DNA of 12,776 nucleotides, taken from contig CANJYC010000030.1 of assembly GCA_947478985.1 (NCBI GenBank), forward strand, positions 1 through 12,776, given 5' to 3'. Position 1 is the stretch's first letter; the number at the start of each line of letters is the position of its first letter. A program made the position numbers and the translations under genes. Below the pieces are notes generated by a model that saw only the letters and a list, made by a program, of their open reading frames with translations, searched no databases and was not told the DNA's origin. Source of the stretch: Acidobacteriota bacterium (GTDB lineage Bacteria; Acidobacteriota; Vicinamibacteria; Vicinamibacterales; UBA2999). Below, piece by piece: positions 1 to 9,248 of this stretch.

Positions 1-1017
1 CAGTCGGGCGATTGGTACGACGCCTGGCAATTCCAGCGCGGACTGACATCCAGCCTCTTCATGCTGCTCTCGGGCTTCGCGTTCAGCATCGCTACGGCGC
101 GCCATTGGGCGTCGCACATGCAATTCTCGCGGGCCCTGGCCAAGCGCGTGCGCCGCTTCAGCCTCTTTCTCGTGCTCGGGTACGCGCTTCATCTGCCGGT
201 CGCCAACATCTGGTCATTCGCCGGCATCGGCGCTGAGCGCTGGAGCACCTTCCTGGCCGTGGACGTGCTTCAGCTCATCGGCGCGACATTTCTCTTCGTG
301 CAGGGGCTGGCCATGGCGCTGCGCAGCCGTCACCTCTTCATGCTGGTGTCGTTCGTGCTGGGTGCGCTGATGATCGTATTTACGCCGGCGGTCTGGCGCC
401 ACGACTGGATGGCCGTGATGCCGGAAGGGATCGCGGCCTACATCTATCCTGGGCACGGCTCGCTGTTTCCCCTGTTTCCGTTTGCCGCGTCCGTGCTGCT
501 CGGCGCAGCCGGTGGGCAGCTCTACGCGCGGTGGGGCGCCGCGCGTCTGGTGACCTTTGCCAACGGTGTTCTGCTCGGCGGCGGAGCCGTGCTGGTCGCG
601 ATCGGCATGCTCTGGCGATGGACCCACTTCGATCCGTACGGACCCGGGGAAGGCCAGTTTATTCCCGGCGAGTTCATCCTGCGGACCGGTGTGTCGATGG
701 TCATCCTGGCCGGCGTTGCGCACGCAAGCCGACGGATCACCCGTCTGCCACGTCTGTTCGGGGCGGTGGCGCAGGAGTCGCTCCTGATCTACTTCGTTCA
801 CCTCTGCGTGATCTACGGCTCGGTCTGGAACAGCGGGCTGATGCAGTATGTTGGCGACACCCTCTCACCCGTGCAGACGTTGCCGTTCGTCTCCGCCCTC
901 GTGGTCGCGATGATCCTCCTGGCCTGGTACTGGAACTGGTACAAGCACCACAGTCCGCGGATGGCCCGCCTTGTGGTCGCCGGGGTCGCCGGCATTCTCG
1001 TCGCCAGGTTGTTGTGA
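1..1017 (+). CDS. Membrane acyltransferase, HGSNAT/DUF1624-like (5' partial)
   Basis: The reading frame is open from base 1, so the true start and the usual N-terminal R-x-D-x-x-RG region lie outside the window; 338 residues are visible and the frame ends with TGA at 1015-1017. The protein is very hydrophobic, with about eight to ten membrane-spanning stretches. Recognisable pieces are LFMLLSGFAFSIA near the visible N-terminus, VDVLQLIGATFLF, FPLFPFAASVLLGAAGG and ESLLIYFVHLCVIYG. These match the layout of heparan-alpha-glucosaminide N-acetyltransferase-type (DUF1624) proteins and the wider acyltransferase-3-like group, which move acetyl or acyl groups across the membrane onto glycans. The substrate cannot be read from the sequence. 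The next gene starts within about 10 bases, so it may be cotranscribed with the cluster, although its function is not obviously related. Family call fairly good, exact role unknown. Confidence 0.75.
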   Translation, partial: QSGDWYDAWQFQRGLTSSLFMLLSGFAFSIATARHWASHMQFSRALAKRVRRFSLFLVLGYALHLPVANIWSFAGIGAERWSTFLAVDVLQLIGATFLFVQGLAMALRSRHLFMLVSFVLGALMIVFTPAVWRHDWMAVMPEGIAAYIYPGHGSLFPLFPFAASVLLGAAGGQLYARWGAARLVTFANGVLLGGGAVLVAIGMLWRWTHFDPYGPGEGQFIPGEFILRTGVSMVILAGVAHASRRITRLPRLFGAVAQESLLIYFVHLCVIYGSVWNSGLMQYVGDTLSPVQTLPFVSALVVAMILLAWYWNWYKHHSPRMARLVVAGVAGILVARLL

Positions 1018-1027
1018 CTCCGTGAGC

Positions 1028-1864
1028 ATGTTCGCTCGCAGACGCATCGCGCTGTTGGTGCTCGCTGCGGTCGCGGCTGTCTCCAGTCTCGCCTCGGCGC
1101 AATTCCGGCGCGGGTTCGGCGAGCGCAACGGGCCGGTCCGCATGGCGCCGGCAATCATGCCCGACAGCGACTTCACCGTGTGCCGCATCATGTACACCAG
1201 CGTGCGGCGCGAGGCCAGCGGCAACGGCTGGCGCACGGACTATCCGTACGGCGAGATCAATTTCATGACGCGACTGTCGCAGCTCACCAAGACACGGATC
1301 AGCCGCAACGCCGCCCGCGAACCCCAGCAGTGGGTCGTCCGTCTCACCGATGACACCCTGTTCAACTGCCCGTACGTGGTGGCGTCCGACGTCGGGACCA
1401 TGGGGCTTTCCGATATTGAGGCGAGGCGTCTGCGGCTCTACCTGGAAAAGGGAGGCTTTCTGTGGGTCGACGACTTCTGGGGCACCGCCGCGTGGGCCCA
1501 GTGGAGCCGAGAGATCGGCAAGGCACTGCCGCCGAGCGAGTTTCCGATCGAGGATGTGTCGTTGAACGATCCGATCTTCAGCACGCAGGTCAACGTCACC
1601 CGCATTCCGCAAATCACGAACATCCAATTCTGGCGTGGTGTTGACGGCACGACCACGCGCGAGCGCGGGAGTGACAGTCCTGAATCGAGCTTTCGCGCCA
1701 TTCGCGACAAGCGCGACGGCCGCATCATGGTGGTGATGACCTTCAACACTGATGTCGCGGACTCGTGGGAACGCGAGGGGGAGGATCCGGCATATTTCGC
1801 TCAGTTCTCACCCGACGGCTACGCCCTCGGCGTCGACGTGTTGCTCTATGCGATGACCCATTAG
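1028..1864 (+). CDS. Secreted DUF4159 domain protein
   Basis: A 278-residue protein with a clear signal peptide: MFARRR, a hydrophobic core LALLVLAAVAAVSSLA-like stretch, and a likely cut after ASA at residue 24. There is no lipobox cysteine, so a soluble periplasmic protein is expected. The mature part fits DUF4159: a segment around residues 115-152 with strands and the turn LEKGGFLWVDDFWG (139-152), followed by a region containing LNDPIFS. DUF4159 proteins commonly sit beside MoxR/DUF58/VWA genes, but their biochemical role is unknown. The fold looks like a class I glutamine-amidotransferase-type (Rossmann-like) sheet without an evident catalytic cysteine; this is inference. I chose ATG 1028; GTG at 1022 is in frame and would add two residues. 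No strong Shine-Dalgarno sequence is visible, so translation may be coupled to the gene ending at 1017. Confidence 0.85.
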   Translation: MFARRRIALLVLAAVAAVSSLASAQFRRGFGERNGPVRMAPAIMPDSDFTVCRIMYTSVRREASGNGWRTDYPYGEINFMTRLSQLTKTRISRNAAREPQQWVVRLTDDTLFNCPYVVASDVGTMGLSDIEARRLRLYLEKGGFLWVDDFWGTAAWAQWSREIGKALPPSEFPIEDVSLNDPIFSTQVNVTRIPQITNIQFWRGVDGTTTRERGSDSPESSFRAIRDKRDGRIMVVMTFNTDVADSWEREGEDPAYFAQFSPDGYALGVDVLLYAMTH

Positions 1865-1883
1865 CAGTATGATCGACCACCCC

Positions 1884-1890
1884 GGGAGGG
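1884..1890 (+). promoter_or_regulatory. Ribosome binding site that questions the start of the VWA gene
   Basis: GGGAGGG is a strong Shine-Dalgarno sequence, but it touches ATG 1891 with no spacer. The in-frame TTG at 1897 sits 6 bases downstream of it, a normal spacing. Translation may therefore start at TTG 1897, removing only two residues. An in-frame TGA at 1870-1872 rules out any start further upstream. Confidence 0.55.
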
Positions 1891-4182
1891 ATGCCGTTGT
1901 TCGACACGCTGTTTCAGGCCCTCTTCACCTATCGTCCGGTCGTATTCCAGGAGGGAGAGTTCCGCCTGGACCTCAGTGCCTCGACGATCGCGGCGGCGGT
2001 CGTCGCCGGTGTGGTGATGACAGCGGCGGTGGTGACGTATCGCGGGGTCCGGATCACGGGGCGGCTGCGCGATCGGATCGTCCTGACGGTGTTGCGCATG
2101 GCGGTGGTGGCCGTCGTGCTCTTCTGCCTGTTCCGTCCCACGCTCATCGTCCGCGCCGCCGTGCCGCAGCAGAACGTCGTGGCCGTGCTGCTCGACGATT
2201 CGCGAAGCATGCAGGTGCCCGACTGGGGAGGGCAGCCACGCGCCAACTTCATACGCGAGCAGTTCGGGGCGGCGACGAGCCCGGTCGTCAAAGCGCTGTC
2301 GGAGCGCTTCCTCGTGCGGACATTCCGCTTTTCATCCACCGCAACCCGCGCCGAGGCGAAAGATAGCCTCACCTTCAACGGCTCGCAGACGCGGCTGGCG
2401 CCCTCGCTCGAAAGCGCGCGCAACGAGCTCGCGGGGCTTCCGGTGTCGGGCGTCGTGCTCGTCTCGGACGGCGCCGACACCAGCGACGTGTCGCTCACCG
2501 ACGCGCTGCTGGGCCTGAAGGCGCAGAAGCTGCCCGTGTTCACCGTCGGCGTCGGCAGCGCGAAGCCCGCGCGCGACATCCAGATTGACCGCGTCAGCAC
2601 GCCGAAGGCGGTGCTCAAGGACGCCGCCCTGATGCTGAACATCGTCGTGACGCACACCGGCTACGCCGGGAAGACGGTGACGGTCGACGTTGAAGACGAG
2701 GGGCGTATCGTCGGGTCCCAGCAGGTGCAGTTGCCCGGCGAGAACACCCCCGTGACGGTCCGCGTTCGTGCCGTTGCCACCGATGCCGGTCCGCGCGTGT
2801 TCAAGTTCCGCGTCACCCCTCAGCCGGATGAAGCGGTGACACAGAACAACGTACGCGAGGCGCTCATCGAAGTGCGTGACCGCAAGGAGAAGATTCTCTA
2901 CTTCGAAGGGGAACCACGCTTCGAGATGAAGTTCCTCCGCCGCGCGGTCGCCGACGACAAGAACCTGCAGGTCGTGGCGCTGCAGCGCACCGCGGACAAC
3001 AAGTTCCTGCGGATCGACGTCGACAATCCCGACGAACTGCTCGGAGGGTTTCCGAAGACGCGGGACGAACTCTTTGCCTATCGCGCGCTGGTCCTCGGGA
3101 GCGTCGAGGCCGGTGCCTTTACCGGCGATCAGCTGCAGATGATCGCGGACTTCGTCGATCGCCGTGGAGGCAGTCTCCTGATGCTCGGCGGCGCGCGTTC
3201 CTTCGGCGAGGGGGGGTACGGCGGCACGCCGGTCGCCGATGCGCTGCCACTCCTGATCGACCCGGCCACCCGAGCCTCTGAGCCCAAGGGGCTGGCGCGT
3301 CTCCAGGTGTCGCCGACCCGCGCCGGCGAGGGGCACGCGGTCACTCAGGTCGCCGGCACCGAGGCGGCATCGGCCGCGCGCTGGCGCCAGTTGCCGCAGG
3401 TGACGGCCGTCAACGCGCCGCTGCCGCTCAAGCCGGGCGCGACCGTGCTGCTCAATGGGACCGACGAGGGCGGACGCACACAGACCGTGCTGGCGTGGCA
3501 GCAATACGGCCGCGGCAAGGCGGTGGCGCTGACCCTGCAGGACACGTGGCAGTGGCAGATGAACGCGGCCATCAGTCTCGAGGATCAGACGCACGAGAAT
3601 TTCTGGCGACAGATGATGCGCTGGCTTGTTGACGGCGTGCCCGGTGTCGTGGAGGTGCATACGACCGAGCGTGTTGAGCCGGGCGAGCCCGTGACGGTCG
3701 AGGCCGATGTCGTCGATCCGTCATTCGTGGAGTTGAACGACGCGGCGGTCATCGCCCATGTCATTGCCCCCGGCGGCGCGACCGTCAACGTGCCGATGGC
3801 CTGGACGGGCGATCGGGACGGGCAGTACCGCGGCACGTTCGTGAGCACGGACGCCGGCGCCTACGAGGTCACTGTCGACGCTTCACGCGGCGGCACGCAG
3901 CTCGGAAGCGGTACCACCTTTCTGCGGGCCGGTCCGAGCGATGCGGAATACTTCGATGCCACGATGCACGATGCCCCGCTGCGACGGATCGCGGAGGAGA
4001 CGGGCGGACGTTTCTACACGCCAGACACCGTCGCCGGTCTGGCCGAAGACGTGCGCTATGCGGGGCGCGGCGTAACGTCAGTCGAAGAGCGCGAACTCTG
4101 GAATATGCCCATCGTGCTCATCGGGCTGATGGGGCTCGTCTGCGCCGAGTGGGGCTACCGGCGCGCGGTGGGGCTGGCCTAG
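1891..4182 (+). CDS. Membrane-anchored VWA protein with GATase-like module
   Basis: 763 residues. Two membrane segments near the N-terminus (about 31-50 and 63-87) flank a basic loop RGVRITGRLRDR, and a third lies at about 739-757. The positive-inside rule puts residues 88-738 in the periplasm. A von Willebrand A domain follows the second helix: MIDAS motif D102-x-S104-x-S106 in LLDDSRSM, a plausible metal-site Thr at about 168, and VSDGAD at 191-196, so metal binding looks intact. From about 391 a second module carries the pattern DELFAYRALVLGS then FVDRRGGSLLMLGG (426-434), typical of the glutamine-amidotransferase-like domain found in VWA proteins of this size. No nucleophile cysteine is visible there. 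An Ig-like region at about 600-700 precedes the last helix. Known relatives sit in MoxR/DUF58/BatA-type clusters; here it lies 26 bases after the DUF4159 gene and 4 before the next. Role by analogy: envelope partner of the MoxR ATPase. Confidence 0.88.
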   Translation: MPLFDTLFQALFTYRPVVFQEGEFRLDLSASTIAAAVVAGVVMTAAVVTYRGVRITGRLRDRIVLTVLRMAVVAVVLFCLFRPTLIVRAAVPQQNVVAVLLDDSRSMQVPDWGGQPRANFIREQFGAATSPVVKALSERFLVRTFRFSSTATRAEAKDSLTFNGSQTRLAPSLESARNELAGLPVSGVVLVSDGADTSDVSLTDALLGLKAQKLPVFTVGVGSAKPARDIQIDRVSTPKAVLKDAALMLNIVVTHTGYAGKTVTVDVEDEGRIVGSQQVQLPGENTPVTVRVRAVATDAGPRVFKFRVTPQPDEAVTQNNVREALIEVRDRKEKILYFEGEPRFEMKFLRRAVADDKNLQVVALQRTADNKFLRIDVDNPDELLGGFPKTRDELFAYRALVLGSVEAGAFTGDQLQMIADFVDRRGGSLLMLGGARSFGEGGYGGTPVADALPLLIDPATRASEPKGLARLQVSPTRAGEGHAVTQVAGTEAASAARWRQLPQVTAVNAPLPLKPGATVLLNGTDEGGRTQTVLAWQQYGRGKAVALTLQDTWQWQMNAAISLEDQTHENFWRQMMRWLVDGVPGVVEVHTTERVEPGEPVTVEADVVDPSFVELNDAAVIAHVIAPGGATVNVPMAWTGDRDGQYRGTFVSTDAGAYEVTVDASRGGTQLGSGTTFLRAGPSDAEYFDATMHDAPLRRIAEETGGRFYTPDTVAGLAEDVRYAGRGVTSVEERELWNMPIVLIGLMGLVCAEWGYRRAVGLA

Positions 4183-4186
4183 GACG

Positions 4187-5122
4187 ATGCTGAAAGCGTT
4201 CCTGCTGATCGTCGTCGGCCTCTCGGGTGACCCCGAACACGCCGCGCTCTTCCACAAGTGGGGCGCGGCGCTGGCTGAGGCGTCCGCGAAGGTCGGGCTC
4301 GCCGGGGACCAGCTTGTCTACCTCGTCGATCAGAAGGGTGACGCCGACACGCGTGCCACCGGCCGTTCGACTCGCGAGGAGATCCAGAAGGCCCTACAGG
4401 GATTTGCCGGTCGCGCCACCCCGGACGATGTGGTGTATGTCGTGCTGTTCGGTCATGGCAGTTTCGACGGCAGGAATGCCCTGTTCAATCTGCCAGGACC
4501 CGACATCGGTCCCGCGGAGTTCAACGCCGCGTTTGCCGCCCTGCCGGTCAGGCAACTGGTGTTCGTGGACACCACGAGCTCGAGCGGGCCGTTTCTTGAT
4601 GTGCTCTCCGCACCGGGCCGGACGATCATCACGGCGACCCGGAGCGGCGCGGAGCAGTTCACGCCGCTTTTCGGCGGGCGTTTCGTCGAGGCGTTCGCCG
4701 CCGCCGAGGCGGATGCCGACAAGAATCAGCGCCTGACCATGCTCGAAGCCTTTGCCTATGCGAAGGCGGAAGTGGCCCGCGCCTACGAGCAGGAGGGCCT
4801 GCTGTCGACCGAGCACGCCCTGCTCGACGACAATGGCGACAAGAAGGGGAGCCCCGATCCGACGGCGACCGGTGCTGATGGCCGGATCGCGGCAGCGCTG
4901 TCGATCGGGTCCATCGCCGACGCTGCGCCGCTGCCGTCGGACCCCGCGCTGCGGACCTTGTACCTCGCCCGCCGCGACATGGAGCGGCGCGTGGAGTCGC
5001 TCCGTCTGATGAAGGATTCGATGCCGGCGGCGAAGTACACCGCCGAACTGGAGAAGCTCGTGACCGACCTGGCGTTGAAGACGCGAGAGATCCGCGCTGT
5101 CGAGAGCGCGTCGCAGCGCTGA
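4187..5122 (+). CDS. Cysteine-less caspase/C13-like protein (probable pseudoprotease)
   Basis: 311 residues. The first half resembles caspase/legumain (clan CD, C13-like) folds: strand AFLLIVVGLSG (4-14), strand VVYVVLFGHGSFDG (82-95) with the catalytic-type His90-Gly91, then LVFVDTTSSSG (124-134), where active members have D-x-C-x-S-G. The Cys position holds Thr130, and there is no cysteine anywhere in the protein, so a cysteine protease mechanism is impossible. The later motif TEHALLDDNGDKKGSPDP (208-225) is a familiar element of C13-like bacterial proteins. Residues about 255-307 are charged and helical, possibly a coiled coil. ATG 4187 is the only usable start: the frame is closed by TGA at 4127-4129 and no ATG, GTG or TTG lies between. 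Hence no clear signal peptide; residues 4-12 are more likely the first strand, and a cytoplasmic location is favoured though not certain. AGGA at 4181-4184 overlaps the previous stop, suggesting coupled translation. The role could be binding or scaffolding. Confidence 0.78.
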   Translation: MLKAFLLIVVGLSGDPEHAALFHKWGAALAEASAKVGLAGDQLVYLVDQKGDADTRATGRSTREEIQKALQGFAGRATPDDVVYVVLFGHGSFDGRNALFNLPGPDIGPAEFNAAFAALPVRQLVFVDTTSSSGPFLDVLSAPGRTIITATRSGAEQFTPLFGGRFVEAFAAAEADADKNQRLTMLEAFAYAKAEVARAYEQEGLLSTEHALLDDNGDKKGSPDPTATGADGRIAAALSIGSIADAAPLPSDPALRTLYLARRDMERRVESLRLMKDSMPAAKYTAELEKLVTDLALKTREIRAVESASQR

Positions 5123-5189
5123 ACCAGGATCCGGCAGGACCGCAGCCCGGAGTCCGTTGCCCGTTGACGAAAGTGCCCGGAGCCCGATG
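5123..5189 (+). other. Short gap before the MoxR gene
   Basis: This 67-base gap is, with 9181-9248, one of the two widest in the cluster. It contains a TTGACG at 5164-5169 that looks like a -35 box, but no convincing -10 box lies 16-18 bases downstream. I see no terminator hairpin. It probably belongs to the same transcript; a weak internal promoter is possible but not shown. Confidence 0.4.
5179..5182 (+). promoter_or_regulatory. Ribosome binding site of the MoxR gene
   Basis: GGAG lies 7 bases before ATG 5190 and 4 before ATG 5187, so it favours 5190. A weaker GAGAG at 5196-5200 could serve a third in-frame ATG at 5208. All three starts lie outside the ATPase domain and change only a non-conserved tail. 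Confidence 0.5.
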
Positions 5190-6238
<1,049 letters not shown>

Positions 6239-6242
<4 letters not shown>

Positions 6243-7153
6243 GCGGGAATCCGAGCGCCATCCCTGGCGCCCGCTTCATGGACCCGGTGGTGCTGGCACG
6301 CATCGGCAACCTGGAGCTCGTCTCGCGCGCGGTGTGTGACGGTTTTATCAACGGTCTGCACAAGGCCCCGTACTTCGGTGCGTCCGTCGACTTCGCGGAG
6401 CATCGCGGCTATGTGCCCGGCGATGACGTCCGGCGCATGGACTGGCGCGTCTGGGCACGGACCGATCGGTACTACATCAAGGAGTACGAGGCCGAGACCA
6501 ACGCGAACTTCTCGGTGCTGCTCGATATCTCGAAGTCGATGAACTACGGCAGCCGAGGCATCACGAAGCTGCAGTACGCGTCGATTCTGACGGCATGCCT
6601 GACGAACCTGGTGCATCACCAGCGTGACCGTGTCGGCCTGGTGACCTTCGACAACGACATCGTCGATTTCGTCCCCTCATCGGCCAAGCACATGGACGTC
6701 GTGCTGCACACGCTCGAGCGCATCACGCCCGGACGGCCCGGGAATCTCACGGTGCCGCTCCACAAGCTGGCGGAGCACTTCGGCCGACGAGGTGTGCTGG
6801 TGGTCATTTCCGACTTCTACGAGGACCCAGAGGTGATCGTGGACGCCGTGACGCCGCTCCGCTTCCGCGGTAACGACCTCATCGTGTTTCACGTGCTGGA
6901 TCCGGCCGAGCTCGAGTTCGGGTTCACCGACGCCCAGGCCTTCGAGGACCTGGAGACCGGCGAGCAGATGCCGGTCGTGCCCGATGCGCTGCGCAAGGAA
7001 TACGTCGAGCTGGTGAAGGCGCACACCGAGGCGCTGCAGGCAAAGTTCTCCGAGGTGCGCGTCGACTACTCGCTGCTCGATACCTCCAAGCCGCTCGACC
7101 ATGCGCTGTATCGCTTCCTGAGCGGTCGCGAGAAACGGCTGCGCTCGCGATGA
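6239..7153 (+). CDS. DUF58 domain protein (VWA-like MoxR partner)
   Basis: 304 residues from GTG 6239. The DUF58 signature is clear: YVPGDDVRRMDWRVWARTD (58-76) and IKEYEAETN (80-88), then a VWA-like fold starting with LLDISKSM, whose MIDAS residues D96-x-S98-x-S100 are intact. VLVVISDFYEDPE marks the later metal-site strand. No membrane segment is visible, so it is probably cytoplasmic or peripheral, unlike DUF58 members with N-terminal helices. Start choice: GTG 6239 overlaps the MoxR stop in a GTGA arrangement and gives an N-terminal tail before the conserved LARIGNLELV; ATG 6278 is the alternative but has no Shine-Dalgarno sequence. The frame is open further upstream inside the MoxR gene, but that part is a shadow. 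The end overlaps the next start in ATGA (7150-7153). DUF58 genes almost always sit next to moxR and are thought to be its binding partner or adaptor; no enzyme activity is known. Confidence 0.93.
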
Positions 7154-9180
7154 GCTTTCTCGCGCCGCTCTTCTTCGTTGCGCTCGCGGGGCTGGCGGTG
7201 CCGGTGCTCATCCACCTGATCCAGCGCGAGAAGAAGCAGATTCAGCAGTTTCCCTCGCTGATGTTCGTGCGGCGGATTCCGTACAAGTCGGTGCAGCGGC
7301 GGCGGATTCACAACTGGCTGCTGCTGCTCGTGCGCATGGCGGCGCTGCTGCTGATTGTCGCGGCGTTCGCGCGCCCCTTTTTCGCGAGCGGGAATATGGC
7401 TGCGGCCGGCGTGCAGGGGGCCCGCGAGGTGGTCATCCTCGTCGATCAGAGCTACAGCCTCGGCTACGGCGATCGCTGGGCGCAGGCGCGCGCCGCGGCC
7501 TACGCCGCCGTCAACGGCCTGGGCCCGTCGGATCGGGCGTCGCTTGTGTTCTTCTCGACGGGCGCCGATATCGCGCTGAAGTCGTCGGTGGATAAGCCCC
7601 CACTCAATGCCGCCATCGCTGCCGCCGAGCCCGGCGTGGGCGCCACACGCTACGCGCCGGCGCTGAAAGTGGCGGGAAGCCTGCTCGCCGAATCGACGCT
7701 TCCGCGCCGCGAGGTGGTGCTCATCAGTGATTTCCAGCGCAACGGATGGCGCGGCGAGGAGGGCGCCCGGCTGCCCCCGGGCACGCTGCTGACACCGGTG
7801 GCGGTGAGCGGCGGCAGCGGGGCGAATCTGTCGGTCACGTCTGTGTCATTCGTCCACTCGACGTTTTCGGACCAGGAGCGCGTGGCGGTGACCGCCGCGA
7901 TCGTCAACCGATCGATGGCCGCGTCGAAGGGGAGCGGTGTCACGCTCGAGTTCGGCGGCCGGTCGATTCAATCGCAGTCGGTCGCGCTCGACGCTGAGGG
8001 GACGGCCTCGGTGACGTTCGATCCAGTGACGATTACGGGGCGCAACATGCGTGGCACGGTGCGTCTCGGTGCCGATGCCCTGCTGCCAGACAATGCCTTC
8101 AACTTCACCGTGTCGCCGGCCGAACCCGTGCGAGTCGTGGTGGCCGATCGCGGCACAGCGGGTGCCGCGCTGCACCTGACGCGCGCCATGGCGATCGGTG
8201 ACGCACCGAAGTTCGAGACGACCGTCCGCGAGCCCGACGCCATTTCCGAGGACGACCTGCGCGGTGCCGCCGTCGTCGTGCTCAATGACGTGACGGTGTC
8301 TGCCGCCCTGGGCCGGCGCCTCGTGCGGTTCGTCGAATCGGGGGGAGGCCTCTTTGTGGCAGCCGGGCCGCGTGCGGTCTGGCCCGACGGCGCGAACCTC
8401 CTGCCAGCAACGCTGCTGCAGCCGGTGGATCGGACCCAGGGGGATGCGGGACGTGTCGGTGGGCTCGAGTTCGGGCATCCGGTGTTCGAGCCGTTCCGTG
8501 CACCCCGCAGTGGCGATTTCTCGGTCGCGCGATTCTACGGATACCGCGCCGTCAAGCCGGTCGAGGGGGCTCAGGTGCTGGCGTCGTTCGACACCGGGAC
8601 ACCGGCGCTCGTCGAGCGCCGCGTAGGTGCCGGGCGTGTTTTGTTGTGGGCCTCAACGCTCGACCTGTCGTGGAGCGACCTGCCGCTGAAGCCGGTCTAT
8701 CTGCCGTTCGTGCATCAGGTGCTGCGCCATCTGTCGGTGTACGCGCAGACAACCCCCTGGCTCACGGTCGGGCAGGTCCTCGACCCGGCCGCAGGAACCT
8801 CACGCGGCGTCACGCCTTCGGGGCGCGTGGCGTTGACCCCATCCGGTCATCGCGTCCCACTCGACGAAGAGGGGGCGGACGTCCTGCCCCTGGACGAGAC
8901 GGGCTTCTACAGCGTCCGCAGCGGACTGGGCGACGCCGAACTGGCCGTGGTGGCGAGCAACGTGGATTCGGCAGAATCAGACCTCACCACGATGGACCCG
9001 AAGGACATCGTGGCCGCGACGCTTGGAGCGCCAACCGGCGTGCCGGGTGGTGGCACGGGTCTGCCGCAAACCCGTGAGGCGCAGGAGGGTTCCCAGCGAA
9101 TCTGGTGGTATCTGCTCTTTGCCGGGGTGCTGCTGCTCGGCGCCGATACGCTGCTCTCGAACCGCCTCTCAAAATCCTGA
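7150..9180 (+). CDS. BatA-type VWA membrane protein
   Basis: 676 residues. The N-terminus is the double-helix BatA domain: FLAPLFFVALAGLAVPVLIHLI (about 3-24), a strongly basic loop with QREKKQ and VQRRRIHNW, and a second helix at about 55-75 ending in FARPFF. A VWA domain follows: VVILVDQSYSLG with MIDAS D99-x-S101-x-S103, Thr166 in GATRYAP, and VLISDFQ with Asp194. A CARDB/Ig-like stretch occupies about 225-345. From 368 comes a GATase-like segment, DDLRGAAVVVLND then FVESGGGLFVAAGP (about 392-405). A last helix lies at about 651-669. Topology predicts the domains in the periplasm. Its family relative is BatA of the Bacteroides aerotolerance cluster; the biochemical role is unresolved. The ATGA overlap with the DUF58 gene implies coupled translation. 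It shares the helix pair/VWA/GATase-like/helix plan with the protein at 1891-4182, so the two may be distant paralogues. Confidence 0.9.
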   Translation: MSFLAPLFFVALAGLAVPVLIHLIQREKKQIQQFPSLMFVRRIPYKSVQRRRIHNWLLLLVRMAALLLIVAAFARPFFASGNMAAAGVQGAREVVILVDQSYSLGYGDRWAQARAAAYAAVNGLGPSDRASLVFFSTGADIALKSSVDKPPLNAAIAAAEPGVGATRYAPALKVAGSLLAESTLPRREVVLISDFQRNGWRGEEGARLPPGTLLTPVAVSGGSGANLSVTSVSFVHSTFSDQERVAVTAAIVNRSMAASKGSGVTLEFGGRSIQSQSVALDAEGTASVTFDPVTITGRNMRGTVRLGADALLPDNAFNFTVSPAEPVRVVVADRGTAGAALHLTRAMAIGDAPKFETTVREPDAISEDDLRGAAVVVLNDVTVSAALGRRLVRFVESGGGLFVAAGPRAVWPDGANLLPATLLQPVDRTQGDAGRVGGLEFGHPVFEPFRAPRSGDFSVARFYGYRAVKPVEGAQVLASFDTGTPALVERRVGAGRVLLWASTLDLSWSDLPLKPVYLPFVHQVLRHLSVYAQTTPWLTVGQVLDPAAGTSRGVTPSGRVALTPSGHRVPLDEEGADVLPLDETGFYSVRSGLGDAELAVVASNVDSAESDLTTMDPKDIVAATLGAPTGVPGGGTGLPQTREAQEGSQRIWWYLLFAGVLLLGADTLLSNRLSKS

Positions 9181-9181
9181 T

Positions 9182-9198
9182 CCGCGGGTTCGCCGCGG
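9182..9198. repeat. Inverted repeat CCGCGG-5-CCGCGG
   Basis: Two CCGCGG copies separated by GTTCG can form a 6-bp all-GC stem right after the stop codon of the BatA-type gene. There is no T-run after it, so it is not a standard intrinsic terminator. It could slow decay or tune read-through to the DUF4175 gene, or be a chance effect of high GC. Confidence 0.4.
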
Positions 9199-9216
9199 GC
9201 GTATGCTCTAGAAACC

Positions 9217-9228
9217 GCCGGATCCGGC
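9217..9228. repeat. 12-bp perfect palindrome upstream of the DUF4175 gene
   Basis: GCCGGATCCGGC reads the same on both strands and lies 20 bases before ATG 9249. It could be a small hairpin or a protein-binding site. No clear promoter accompanies it; a TATGCT at 9202-9207 lacks a -35 partner. Confidence 0.35.
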
Positions 9229-9238
9229 CCCGGCACTT

Positions 9239-9242
9239 GAGG
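9239..9242 (+). promoter_or_regulatory. Ribosome binding site of the DUF4175 gene
   Basis: GAGG lies 6 bases before ATG 9249, a normal spacing, and supports that start over the in-frame TTG at 9237, which overlaps the site itself. Confidence 0.6.
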
Positions 9243-9248
9243 CCCCAG

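Noticed and set aside
737..1627. 296-codon open frame on the - strand
   Set aside because: It spans the junction of two well-supported + strand genes and becomes an Arg/Ser/Gly run; no domain.
2332..3660. 442-codon open frame on the - strand
   Set aside because: Antisense to the first VWA gene, rich in Arg, His and Gly, with no motif; shadow frame.
9182..9198. Intrinsic terminator after the BatA-type gene
   Set aside because: The stem is only 6 bp and is followed by GCGTATGC rather than a T-run.
9202..9207. TATGCT as a -10 box for the DUF4175 gene
   Set aside because: Four of six matches only, no -35 box at a proper distance and no extended -10 TG.
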